A stretch of DNA of 15,422 nucleotides from Actinomycetes bacterium (GCA_029779995.1 JAKOZM010000469.1:1-15422), one strand, 5' to 3'; shown: positions 1-6,936, counted from the first letter of the stretch. The notes: generated by a model from the sequence alone, not told the origin. Made by a program: numbers and translations.

Positions 1-306
1 TGGCAACGCTTCCTCAAGGACGCCGAGACCGTGCTGCTGCCCTACTTCGACTGCGCCCCGGCCGGGATCTTCAGCCGCCAGCACGCCGGCTACATCTGGC
101 GCCGCACCCAGGGCTACGTCGGCGACACCGCCCTACTACTCACCGAAGCACTGCTCGCGGCCTTCGACGACGGCTCCGACACCATCACCACCGCCCACCT
201 CGACGCCGTCCCCCTCTCGGCCCGGGCGATCGCCGGCGAAGCCGAGCTGCGGGCCGTCGTCCCACAGCCGTCTCGGCGGCGACGGGTCAAGGTTGCTGTG
301 TCGTGA
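1..306 (+). CDS. TniB/TnsC-type AAA+ transposition ATPase, C-terminal end (partial)
   Basis: The reading frame is open from the first base and ends in a TGA at 304-306, giving the last 101 residues of a longer protein. No Walker motifs are in view; they would lie to the left. The visible part has the helical character of the C-terminal lid of TniB/TnsC ATPases: an aromatic-rich helix around YIWRRTQGYVGD, then an acidic helix and a basic tail (PSRRRRVKVAVS). In Tn7-like and Tn5053-like elements this ATPase links the target selector (TniQ/TnsD) to the DDE transposase. The assignment rests mainly on the next gene being a TniQ, overlapped by 4 nt (GTGA). A different AAA+ ATPase with the same position cannot be excluded from the C-terminus alone. 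Confidence 0.7.
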   Translation, partial: WQRFLKDAETVLLPYFDCAPAGIFSRQHAGYIWRRTQGYVGDTALLLTEALLAAFDDGSDTITTAHLDAVPLSARAIAGEAELRAVVPQPSRRRRVKVAVS

Positions 307-1718
307 CCGTCCTCCCGGTACGTCCCGCTCCGCGCCCCTCCGAGCCGCTCAGCTCCTATGCCGCGCGACTGGCCGACGCCAACGGTCTCACCCGCTCCCG
401 CGTCCTGGTGCCGTGGCGGCACGACATCGACATCCCCCGACGCGAGCTCGACGCCGTGGCATCGCTGGCCGGGCTCGATAACGACGTCGCGCAGCGACTG
501 ACGATGAACCGGTACCCGCTGGCCATCCGCGGCCACGGCCAGCAACGCCGCCACGGATGGCGACTGCACCACTCGGTGGTCTGGATCTGCCCGGCCTGCA
601 CCGTCGCGACCGGACACACCGACCTGCTCTGGCAGACCGCACTCATGCCGGTCTGCCTGCGCTGCCGCTGCTACCTCGTTCACGCCGGCGTCGCCCATAC
701 GGTGCGCTCCGCGCACCCACGCGTGCTCGAGCTGGTGGAGATCCTGAGCGACCTGGCCGAGGCCGCCATCGACCAGCCCCGAGCCCGCGCGATCCTCTAC
801 CGGCTCCGTCGCCGCTGCCAGGCCGTCGCCACGACCCTCGACCGTGACGACACCGCGACGGGCCCAGACCTCCCAGCGGTCGACGTCGTCGCCGCGCGCA
901 CGTGGGGCTCCTACCCCTCACCCGACCCGGGCACGGTCGCCGCCCTCCTCGTGCTGTGCGGACGTCGCCTCGTCCGCGACAGACGCCAATACCCGGCACA
1001 CTCCCGACGACACCAGAGCGGTGAGTTCACCCCCGCAGACCACGCTCGGCTCCACTGGTTCCTCACCCGTCTTCGTCACCACGTCGCCCGTGAGGGGCTG
1101 CACCCGCGTCACATCCCGGCGCTGCTGCCGCTGCCCACAGACGAGGACGCGCCGACACGGCGGCCCGGGCAGTGGCTGTCCCTGACCCGAGCCGCCACCG
1201 CCCTGCACATGCTCATCACCCAAGCCCTCGACGGCGAACCCACACCAGATGCGGCCACTGCTGCTCTCGGCGTCACCGGCATACCCATCAGCCTGCTCAT
1301 CGACGGGATACGCACCGGCGCGGGACTGCGCGACGAGGACGCCGACCTGCTCGGCCGCGCCCTCGACGCGATGCTGGCATCCGGGCTCGTCGACTACCAG
1401 CGCCGCCGCGACACCCTGCGAAACGTCACCCGCCTCCCGGCCAGCACCACCCGGCGCCTCCCGCCCAGCAGCCCACACGTCGATGCTCATGCCGTTGCTC
1501 TCGGGTGGATCTGGACGAGGTTCACCCACGGCCCCATGCGATCCAGTCCCTGGACACACATCCCGGACCGGGACATCCACGCCTTCGACACTCGCATCGA
1601 CCCCGAAACCCGACTCCTGCTGCACGAGACCGGCCAGCAGCTGCTCGCCGACGCCGACCTGAGCACCATCTCCGCCACCCACACCACCTGGAACGTCGTC
1701 ACCCGGAGGTACGGATGA
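303..1718 (+). CDS. tniQ: TniQ/TnsD-family target-selection protein, copy 1
   Basis: The protein is 471 residues. Its N-terminus has the TniQ signature: proline-rich start, then SEPLSSYAARLADANGL at about 13-29. A zinc-finger region follows with C96-x2-C99 (WICPAC) and C118-x2-C121 (VCLRC). The rest is helical and Arg-rich. TniQ proteins recognise the insertion site or a targeting partner and recruit the TnsC/TniB ATPase. The GTG start at 303 overlaps the stop of the ATPase gene (GTGA), so the two are probably translationally coupled; the next gene overlaps by ATGA. The length lies between short TniQ proteins and longer TnsD proteins, so it may carry its own DNA-binding C-terminal domain. Family assignment is firm; which target it reads cannot be told. 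Confidence 0.85.
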   Translation: MTVLPVRPAPRPSEPLSSYAARLADANGLTRSRVLVPWRHDIDIPRRELDAVASLAGLDNDVAQRLTMNRYPLAIRGHGQQRRHGWRLHHSVVWICPACTVATGHTDLLWQTALMPVCLRCRCYLVHAGVAHTVRSAHPRVLELVEILSDLAEAAIDQPRARAILYRLRRRCQAVATTLDRDDTATGPDLPAVDVVAARTWGSYPSPDPGTVAALLVLCGRRLVRDRRQYPAHSRRHQSGEFTPADHARLHWFLTRLRHHVAREGLHPRHIPALLPLPTDEDAPTRRPGQWLSLTRAATALHMLITQALDGEPTPDAATAALGVTGIPISLLIDGIRTGAGLRDEDADLLGRALDAMLASGLVDYQRRRDTLRNVTRLPASTTRRLPPSSPHVDAHAVALGWIWTRFTHGPMRSSPWTHIPDRDIHAFDTRIDPETRLLLHETGQQLLADADLSTISATHTTWNVVTRRYG

Positions 1719-2095
1719 CCACCATCGAGCCAGACCACGAAGACCTCCGAACCCGAGCCGCTCGGATCCTGCAGGCAATGGACGACACCCCCATTCCCGC
1801 GATGGACGCCACCTTCTACGCCCACTACGTCGAGGAACTCCGGATGATCGTCGAAGAGCTCAGCGCCCGCCACACTCCCTGCCGGCCCCCCGCGAATCTG
1901 GTGTGGCTGATCTGGAGCTGCGACGACATCGTCGGCAGCTACCGCACCGAGCACGACGCCCGGGAGGCACGCGCCGACCTCCAACACGAACTGCTGTGTC
2001 AGTACGGGCCCGATATCGAGCTCCTCGAGTCCATCACCATCAGCACCGCCCACCTCCAGACCGCGCGACCTGCCCTGGCGCAGGGGCTGCAGTGA
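1715..2095 (+). CDS. Small protein of unknown function inside the tniQ operon
   Basis: A 126-residue protein not recognised as any named family. The start is well supported: a GGAGG ribosome binding site at 1705-1709 sits 5 nt before the ATG, and the ATG overlaps the tniQ stop (ATGA). The N-terminal half is acidic and helical (MTTIEPDHEDLRTRAARILQ). The centre contains a hydrophobic strand (LVWLIWSCDDIVGSY), then a charged helix (HDAREARADLQHELL) and an acidic strand, suggesting a small alpha/beta fold. There is no signal peptide or membrane segment. Position between tniQ copy 1 and a Wbl-like gene, with overlaps on both sides, suggests a role in transposition or its control; that is inference only. 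Confidence 0.75.
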   Translation: MTTIEPDHEDLRTRAARILQAMDDTPIPAMDATFYAHYVEELRMIVEELSARHTPCRPPANLVWLIWSCDDIVGSYRTEHDAREARADLQHELLCQYGPDIELLESITISTAHLQTARPALAQGLQ

Positions 2096-2406
2096 GAGGC
2101 GTCAGCAGTGAGGCCCTGGCCCGCGACGCCGCCTGGACCCTCGCCGACTGCAACTGCAAAGACCTCACCCAGCGGTGGGCTGCCTGGGAGAGCGCCTACC
2201 TCGCCGCCGACGCTGTCGCTGCCCGCGCCCGCGCACTGCTCGCCCCCGCAGAGGTATGCACCGGCTGCCCGATCACGACCGAGTGCGCCGACCTCGCCGA
2301 GCTCTGCGGCTACACCGGCATCGCCGGAGGCCGCGGCTACCGCAACGGCCGCCTCGACACCTACCGCACTCGCGACCACACCGCCCACCGCCGCACCAGC
2401 GCATGA
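2092..2406 (+). CDS. WhiB-like (Wbl) iron-sulfur-type regulator, divergent
   Basis: A 104-residue protein with the Wbl layout. A first cysteine (C20 or C22 in ADCNCKD) is followed by C56-x2-C59-x5-C65 (CTGCPITTEC), the classic Wbl spacing. Next comes a glycine turn, GYTGIAGG (73-80), in place of the usual GVWGG/GIWGG, then a basic tail (RGYRNGR...HRRTSA). Wbl proteins bind a [4Fe-4S] cluster and usually act with the primary sigma factor to control transcription. The long gap between the first and second cysteines and the extra C20/C22 and C72 are unusual. The GTG start overlaps the upstream stop (GTGA), and its own stop overlaps the next ATG (ATGA). It could regulate the element or sense redox or nitric oxide stress; neither can be seen directly. 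Confidence 0.75.
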   Translation: MRGVSSEALARDAAWTLADCNCKDLTQRWAAWESAYLAADAVAARARALLAPAEVCTGCPITTECADLAELCGYTGIAGGRGYRNGRLDTYRTRDHTAHRRTSA

Positions 2407-4055
2407 GCGCGCTGCCGGTCAGCCTCGCCCCCCGGCACGGGGAGTCGATCGAGTCCTGGCTCGAACACCTCGCCGGCGCCAACGGGCTGAGCTCCGCCCA
2501 GCTCCTCACCCACCTGCGCGCTGCAGGGGTAGGCACCCGCTACCTGACCCTCGCCCCGTCACCGCGGACCATCCACACCCTGGCTGCACTGGCACGCGTC
2601 ACCGATCACGCCGTCCAGGGCGCCACCTTGGCCGCCTTCGACGGCACCGCGCTCGACTTGACCGGGCTCGACCCGGACGACCGGCACTCCTACCGGCAGG
2701 TCGCCGCCCGCGGCTGGACCCCCGCCCACGGCACCCAGATCTGCTCGGCCTGCCTCGCCGAGACCGGAACCTGGCAGAGCACCTGGCGGCTCCTGCTCGT
2801 CACCGCCTGCACCCGCCACCAGAACCTGCTCGTGGCCGCGTGCCCGTCCTGCCGGCGCCCGTTTCGCGACCAACGCCACTCCCACCTGCGCCGTGTCGGC
2901 ACGGCGCTCGTCTGCGGGAACCCGATCGGAGCGGGACCCACCAGACAGTGCCAGCACGACCTCACCACCATCACCGCCGCCCCCGCCGGCCCCGACGTCA
3001 TCGCCCTCCAGACCCGCGTCGACGCGGCACTGGCCGGCCACGCCGTCCAGGTCCTCGAAGAGCCGGCCGAGCCCGCCGCATACCTGGCCGACCTGCGGCA
3101 CCTGACCACTCTCCTGCTCCACCTCGCCAGCCAACCCGCCGCGGCCCACCTCGCGCCGTGGGTGTCCGACCTAGCCGAAACCACCGCAAGCCGGACCTCG
3201 ACACGAGGACCCCGATGGGGGCTGCGGCCACCCGAGCATCCCGGCGTGCGCGCAGCGGCCCTGGCGACCGCAGACACCATCCTGAGCGCCGACGATGTTG
3301 ACACCGCCGCGGCAGCGCTGACGCCATGGACCGAGCTCACCCCGACCACGAACGATGGACCCCTCGGCTGGCTCGCCGACCACACCGTCATGACCACGAC
3401 CCTCACAAGGCTCGTCACGGCCGCGCGGGCACCGCACCGGCGCCTGTCCCATCACCTCGACACCCCACGACCGGATGGAGGACGTATGCCGATCAACCTC
3501 GTCGTCATCCCACAGGTCATCCCGCACGCACAGTACGTCAAGCACCTCGCCGGTGCCTTCGACTCCAGCGAGGCCACAGTCCGACAGTTCGCCGCGCTGT
3601 CCCTGGCCCGGCTCCACCCGGACATCAAGTCCTGGTCCGCGGCCGCCGAGGCACTGAACATGCCCGCACCGATGGGGGTGCGCTGCGCACGCGCCTGCTC
3701 AGCGAGCATGCTCATCCCCGCCGGCGAGTGGGAGGACCGGATCTGGGCCGCCATCCACGAGGTGCGCAGACGCGACTACCGCGCCACCGAAGCCAAGTTC
3801 GAGCATCGACGTCTGATGAGCCGCTGGTTCCAGGAATGGGCCCGCCAGTACCGGCCCGGCACCCACTACACCAGCGTGACTTACGGGTTGACGTGGCAAT
3901 GGGTCCACGTCGCCCACGCCCACCTTGACCTTTCACCCGCCTGGGGTGGCATCACCCCGACGGCCAAAGACCGCGCCATGTACCGCAAGTTCGATAGCTC
4001 CCTCAACGAGGAACAGCAGTTCGAGCTTGCCTACGCCCTCCACAAGCGAGCGTGA
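2403..4055 (+). CDS. tniQ: TniQ/TnsD-family target-selection protein, copy 2
   Basis: A 550-residue protein paralogous to the first TniQ at its N-terminus: PVSLAPRHGESIESWLEHLA at about 5-24, then GANGLS. The zinc region is fuller than in copy 1: C114-x2-C117 (ICSAC), C136-x2-H139 (CTRH), C147-x2-C150 (CPSC), and a further C171/C183 pair. The C-terminal half (about 364-550) differs from copy 1 and holds Trp- and Arg-rich helices, including a helix-turn-helix-like stretch near SEATVRQFAALSLARL (389-404). Known Tn7-like systems with two TniQ/TnsD proteins use them for alternative target pathways. The ATG at 2403 overlaps the Wbl stop. It is the last gene of the run; downstream sequence becomes IS and pseudogene material. 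Confidence 0.82.
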   Translation: MSALPVSLAPRHGESIESWLEHLAGANGLSSAQLLTHLRAAGVGTRYLTLAPSPRTIHTLAALARVTDHAVQGATLAAFDGTALDLTGLDPDDRHSYRQVAARGWTPAHGTQICSACLAETGTWQSTWRLLLVTACTRHQNLLVAACPSCRRPFRDQRHSHLRRVGTALVCGNPIGAGPTRQCQHDLTTITAAPAGPDVIALQTRVDAALAGHAVQVLEEPAEPAAYLADLRHLTTLLLHLASQPAAAHLAPWVSDLAETTASRTSTRGPRWGLRPPEHPGVRAAALATADTILSADDVDTAAAALTPWTELTPTTNDGPLGWLADHTVMTTTLTRLVTAARAPHRRLSHHLDTPRPDGGRMPINLVVIPQVIPHAQYVKHLAGAFDSSEATVRQFAALSLARLHPDIKSWSAAAEALNMPAPMGVRCARACSASMLIPAGEWEDRIWAAIHEVRRRDYRATEAKFEHRRLMSRWFQEWARQYRPGTHYTSVTYGLTWQWVHVAHAHLDLSPAWGGITPTAKDRAMYRKFDSSLNEEQQFELAYALHKRA

Positions 4056-4070
4056 TTGCACGACGTTCAC

Positions 4071-4090
4071 ATGCAGATGGTGTTCTGCGT
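4071..4090 (+). terminator. Weak stem-loop after tniQ copy 2
   Basis: GCAGA (4073-4077) and TCTGC (4084-4088) form a 5-bp stem around a 6-nt loop, extendable by a T-G wobble and an A-T pair. It starts 16 nt after the tniQ stop. There is no T-run, so it is at most a weak factor-independent terminator. Confidence 0.25.
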
Positions 4091-4188
4091 CTGAGTTCGT
4101 GAGACATCTGGGGGAGGAAATACCCGACCAGGGTTCGGTGTGGCGAGTCGATCAGGAAGTCGGTTTGGATGTCGGAGCGGATCAGGGC

Positions 4189-4512
4189 ATGTCGAAGAAG
4201 ACGACGACACGCAAGAAGCGGCGGGTGTTGGCACCCTCGCAGAAGTACGAGATGTGGGTGGCGCTGTTGACCGGGCAGGGGACCCAGCGGGAGGTCGCGG
4301 CCAAGTACGGCGTGGACCGTTCCACGGTGGTCTCGGTGTGCCGGGCCGCGAAGGAGGGCGCGTTGGCGGCGCTCTCGGCGCATCCGGGCCGTCCGGGCAT
4401 GTCGCTGGAGCAGGTGGAGCTGGCCGAGGCCAAGGCCGAGATCGAACGGTTGGCTGCGACGGTGACCGAGCAGGCTGGCGAGGTGGGCTTGACGGTGCTG
4501 GGGGTGATGTAG
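4189..4512 (+). pseudogene. Truncated IS orfA transposase (helix-turn-helix subunit), IS3-like
   Basis: The reading frame gives 107 residues. A basic N-terminus (MSKKTTTRKKRRVLAPSQ) is followed by a helix-turn-helix around residues 32-53 (TQREVAAKYGVDRSTVVSVC) and a Glu/Ala-rich leucine-zipper-like helix (LEQVELAEAKAEIERLAATV). This is the usual plan of an IS3-type OrfA, which binds the element ends. From about 4471 the frame runs into the antisense strand of the response-regulator remnant, so the last dozen residues are not transposase. No orfB or catalytic DDE domain is present. The left IS boundary is probably within 4090-4188. Without an orfB the exact IS family is uncertain. Confidence 0.6.
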
Positions 4513-5010
4513 AGCTCGCTGGCGATCTCGTTGTTGGTTCGTCCTTGTGCCACGGGCACGAGGACTTCTTCCTCGCGGGCGGTGAGCGGTTCTATCGGCT
4601 GCCGAGGCGGTGAGGTCTGTGTATGCGCGAACGCGGCGAGGAGTCGGACGGTGACGCTGGGTGCGATGAGTGCGTCTCCGTCGGCGGCGGCGTGGATCGC
4701 CTGGGTCAACAGGGCGAGTCCGGCGTCCTTGAGGAGGAATCCGCGGGCGCCGGCTTTGAGGGCGCCGTGGACGTACTCGTCGAGGTCGAAGGTGGTGATG
4801 ACCACGATCGGGAAGGGGGTCGGTGACGTCGGGGCCGGCGAGTCGATGGGTGGCTTCGATGCCGTCCATCAGCGGCATCCGGATATCGAAGAGGCCGACA
4901 TCGGGACGCAACTGGTGCGCCTGGCGGACTGCCTCGCAACCGTCGGCGGCTGCGCCGACGACTTCGATGTCGGATCGGGCGTCCAACTGCGGAAGTCCAG
5001 CAAGTAGTTT
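4471..5010 (-). pseudogene. NarL/FixJ-type response regulator remnant (REC + LuxR HTH), two frameshifts, both ends lost
   Basis: On the minus strand, pieces of one response regulator lie in different frames. The receiver part reads DARSDIEVVGAAADGCEAV...DVGLFDIRMPLMDGIEATHRL; the D of FDIRMP corresponds to the phosphorylated Asp, although the usual D-hydrophobic-V-L before it is altered to DVGLFD. A one-base shift in a run of five G (4815-4819 on +) moves it into the frame reading VVITTFDLDEYVHGALKAGARGFLLKD and then LTAREEEVL...TNNEIASELYITPSTVK, a LuxR-type HTH. A second one-base loss near 4486-4490 changes the expected STVKTHLASL. The C-terminus then ends at the IS orfA remnant near 4470. 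The N-terminal start with the acidic DD pair is missing beyond 5010. This is a dead gene. Confidence 0.8.
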
Positions 5011-5142
5011 GGCTAAAGAATGCCAAAGGCCCGCAGGCGCATTTCTGTGCCGCTAGGCTGCCGTTGTCGGACATGCTTTGGGGTGTGCAGGAGACGCCGG
5101 GCGTGCCGATCAACACTAGGCCCGCACCATGAGGAGTCCCTG

Positions 5143-5505
5143 ATGCCATCTGTCTCACGTATTGCCAAATCCCTTGCGGCGGCCGCGCTGGTCGGTGGAA
5201 CGGTACTGGGTGGAGTTGCCGCGCCGGCACAGGCGGCTCCCTTCAAAAGTGTCACGCTGAGCTTCGGCGACTGGAATTGCTGGACGGGTAAGCCGGGGAC
5301 GGTCAAGGCTGTTCAGGTCGCCGTTATCCCAGGCAACTCAGTAAACTGGACGAACGGCAGGCAGGCGACACTGACCGCCCCCACCGGCCAACGGGTGCAG
5401 GTAGTCGCCAATTTGAAATGCCAGACAGGCCGCTGGTCGTGGAACACGACCTATCGGGCCATCACGGTTTATCGGGTTCTCAGCCCCGGCTGGAACTCGA
5501 TCTAA
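5143..5505 (+). CDS. Small secreted protein of unknown function
   Basis: A 120-residue protein with a clear Sec signal peptide: MPSVSRIAK, a hydrophobic core (SLAAAALVGGTVLGGVA) and an APAQA-APF cleavage site near residue 31/32. The start is chosen for a GAGGAG ribosome binding site at 5131-5136, 6 nt before the ATG; a longer in-frame reading from 5020 would bury the signal peptide. The mature part is about 89 residues, beta-rich, Trp-rich (FGDWNCWTG, SVNWTNG, RWSWN), with two cysteines (C46 and C93) that could form a disulfide. No catalytic motif or cell-wall anchor is visible. Similar small exported beta proteins are common in actinobacteria without known function. It is the only gene that looks intact in the stretch of broken genes around it. 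Confidence 0.8.
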   Translation: MPSVSRIAKSLAAAALVGGTVLGGVAAPAQAAPFKSVTLSFGDWNCWTGKPGTVKAVQVAVIPGNSVNWTNGRQATLTAPTGQRVQVVANLKCQTGRWSWNTTYRAITVYRVLSPGWNSI

Positions 5506-5543
5506 GGCCCGTCGCGAAAGTGACTTCATAGGTGTTCGCACAC

Positions 5544-5559
5544 GGGAGCTGCGGCTCCC
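5544..5559 (+). terminator. Stem-loop terminator candidate after the secreted-protein gene
   Basis: GGGAGC (5544-5549) and GCTCCC (5554-5559) pair perfectly around a TGCG tetraloop, 38 nt after the stop of the secreted-protein gene. There is no T-run; many actinobacterial terminators lack one. It could equally serve the degenerate gene on the opposite strand. Confidence 0.4.
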
Positions 5560-5564
5560 TGGGG

Positions 5565-6110
5565 TTAGCGCACGGCGGTGTCTGCCCAACTAACCTGGCG
5601 GCGAGGCCATCGATGGGTGAAGTCGTTCGCGGCGAGGCCATCGGCGATCTGGGGCGGCAGTTTGGGCGCATCCACAAAGTCACGGCGCACTCTCTGCCGC
5701 TTGCGAGGGCGGTAACATGTCACGCAGTCCCATGTCATCCCCATCGACGAGTGTGCCAGTGAGCGCATCTCGCTCCCCCGGCAGCGCTGTTGCCAGCCTG
5801 GGTTTGGCGGCGTGCTCTTCGGGGAAAGCGAGAGCCGCCCCCTGGAGAGGTCGCTCATGGAGTTGACGAACACGAGGCGTGATCCGGTCCATCGGTACGG
5901 CTGGTCCAGAACGCTGGGATGAGTGGTGACGGCGAAACCGGGGCCGCTTGTCCGGGGGTCGCCGTCGCTCTGGTACTTCTCGGCACCCATCGCCTTCAGG
6001 CCTTTGGCAAGAGTCAAGGCGTAGCAGTTGTCGCACCCCGCCGCGACTCGGTCGCATCCCGTAACGGGATTCCACGTGACTTCCGTCCACTCGATGGCAC
6101 TCTCGCTCAC
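5565..6110 (-). pseudogene. DUF5131 (phage Gp37/Gp68-like) protein, truncated after about 87 residues
   Basis: The minus-strand frame opens at a GTG (6110) preceded by GAAGGGATC. Residues 1-87 match the start of the DUF5131/Gp37-Gp68 family by eye: SAIEWTEVTWNPVTGCDRV, then GCDNCYA, then DGDPRTSGPGFAVT and RLVFVNSMSDL. The Cys positions (TGC and CDNC) fit the metal-binding or radical-SAM-like cysteines proposed for the family. After SMSDL the expected FHxRVP segment is absent and the remaining about 95 codons look unrelated, so most of the usual 250-300-residue protein is lost or scrambled. It lies 49 nt downstream of the Res remnant in the same orientation. DUF5131 genes occur in phages and defence-related neighbourhoods; the reaction is unknown. 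Confidence 0.72.
5598..5643. repeat. 15-bp direct repeat pair
   Basis: The 15-mer GCGGCGAGGCCATCG occurs at 5598-5612 and again at 5629-5643, separated by 16 bp (period 31). It lies in the degenerate tail of the DUF5131 remnant. Only two copies are present. Confidence 0.7.
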
Positions 6111-6119
6111 GATCCCTTC

Positions 6120-6135
6120 TCGGACATGTGTTCGA
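6120..6135 (-). promoter_or_regulatory. LexA/SOS box candidate upstream of the DUF5131 remnant
   Basis: On the minus strand the site reads TCGAACACATGTCCGA. It differs at one base from the symmetrical actinobacterial SOS-box form TCGAAC-N4-GTTCGA (here GTCCGA). It ends 9 nt before the GTG start at 6110, a position where bound LexA would block transcription or initiation. It lies between the Res remnant stop (6160) and the DUF5131 start. Confidence 0.6.
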
Positions 6136-6159
6136 GAGTAGGGGGACCCACCGACACCC

Positions 6160-6789
6160 TCATCGGTATACCTGGCCGCCGGACCTAAGCGCCTCCCACG
6201 ATCCGGCGGCTGAGCACACGGATTCGGAGGCGAGCAGGGAAGCCCAGGTTTCGTGGACCTCGTCGGACCCGTTGACCGTGTTAACCCACGCTGCGGCTGC
6301 GTCGCGATTGGCGATGACGATGGGCGAGGTCATCTCTGTGTCGCGCTTCCCTTCGACGATCCAGTGGACGCCGGAGTTGTCGATCACGATGAAGTCGGGT
6401 TCGTACTGACGCTAGACTGCCCCCAGTTCGAGTTGGTTGACGTAGGCGTCGATCTTCGCTTGCTCGTCCTTGTTCCAGCCGGGGTGTTGTTCCAGCCGGA
6501 AGCCGATCCGCTCAGCAGAGGCATGCTCCAGGCGAATCTTGCACGGCATCCTCAAGTTCGAGCTGTCGTGCAAAGTCGCCCGCATCAGGGCGTGCAAGGT
6601 TCGCTGCATCTCGACACTCGCTGCGTACGTTATGCACTCCTCTGGCGATCGCTCCCCGGGCTCGAAGCGCCCCGAGCCTGAGTGTGGCGCGTCCGGAGGG
6701 CGGCGCCACCGTGCCTGAGGCATGATGAGTCCGTGGAGTCGACGAGGACGGGCGTGGGGCAGAAGCAAGCAGTCGAGGATCTCATCCAA
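6160..6789 (-). pseudogene. C-terminal fragment of a Res-type (type III-like) restriction helicase-nuclease, in-frame TAG
   Basis: One minus-strand frame covers 6789 to 6160 but contains a TAG at 6412-6414. Upstream of it is a piece reading ...SVEMQRTLHALMRATLHDSSN... and HPGWNKDEQAKIDAYVNQLELG. Directly after the stop the frame continues RQYEPDFIVIDNSGVHWIVEGK. That segment has the PD...ExK nuclease pattern (YEPDFIV then VEGK) found at the C-terminus of Res subunits and related DEAD/DEAH restriction helicases. The tail after it (DAAAAWVNTVN...) also fits. All helicase motifs are missing, so this is a remnant. The reliable homology starts somewhere around 6680; upstream codons probably are not gene. 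A programmed readthrough is unlikely because the N-terminal helicase is gone. Confidence 0.7.
6684..6709. repeat. Inverted repeat upstream of the small gene and SDH protease
   Basis: GTGGCGC (6684-6690) and GCGCCAC (6703-6709) are perfect 7-bp arms with a 12-nt spacer, 23 bp before the GTG at 6733. It could be an operator or a terminator; it also lies in the 5' part of the Res remnant frame on the other strand. Confidence 0.45.
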
Positions 6790-6936
6790 GACGCGGAGCG
6801 CCTCTACGAGGACTATCTGAAGGTGGCTGTGGTTGCCGACCTAGCTCAACTCAGTCAAGACTTGCCTCGCGTGTCTTCAGCGGCGTACGCGGGCCCGCCC
6901 CCCGTTGGGCTGGTCGTCACAGGCGCTTCGTACTGA
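6733..6936 (+). CDS. Small protein of unknown function preceding the SDH protease
   Basis: A 67-residue protein from a GTG at 6733 to a TGA at 6934-6936, with only 4 nt before the ATG of the protease gene. It is not a recognised family. The N-terminal two-thirds is an amphipathic, acidic helix region (KQAVEDLIQDAERLYEDYLK, then VVADLAQLSQDLPRV); the end is a hydrophobic GLVVTGASY. Codon use fits a real gene better than the antisense reading here. The protease has no obvious Shine-Dalgarno sequence of its own, so it may depend on translation of this small gene. It may be a partner or regulator of the protease; that is inference from position. A longer in-frame reading from 6682 is less likely. 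Confidence 0.55.
   Translation: MESTRTGVGQKQAVEDLIQDAERLYEDYLKVAVVADLAQLSQDLPRVSSAAYAGPPPVGLVVTGASY

Noticed and set aside
2108..3301. 397-codon + frame overlapping the Wbl-like gene and tniQ copy 2
   Set aside because: The translation is Pro/Arg/Ala low-complexity, the usual off-frame product of GC-rich coding DNA; the overlapping genes have recognisable cysteine motifs and coupled starts.
4182..4986. Two apparently separate response-regulator or regulator genes on the - strand
   Set aside because: They are pieces of one gene in different frames, and both run on into the antisense of the IS orfA remnant.
5020..5142. Longer version of the secreted protein from 5020
   Set aside because: It would place about 41 basic, Cys-rich residues before the signal peptide; the GAGGAG site clearly favours 5143.
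5598..5643. Possible CRISPR array
   Set aside because: There are only two copies of a 15-bp repeat with a 16-bp spacer, no cas genes and no further units.
6160..6414. TAG at 6412 as a selenocysteine-like, pyrrolysine or readthrough codon
   Set aside because: The gene already lacks its helicase domains, so a simple nonsense mutation in a pseudogene explains it.
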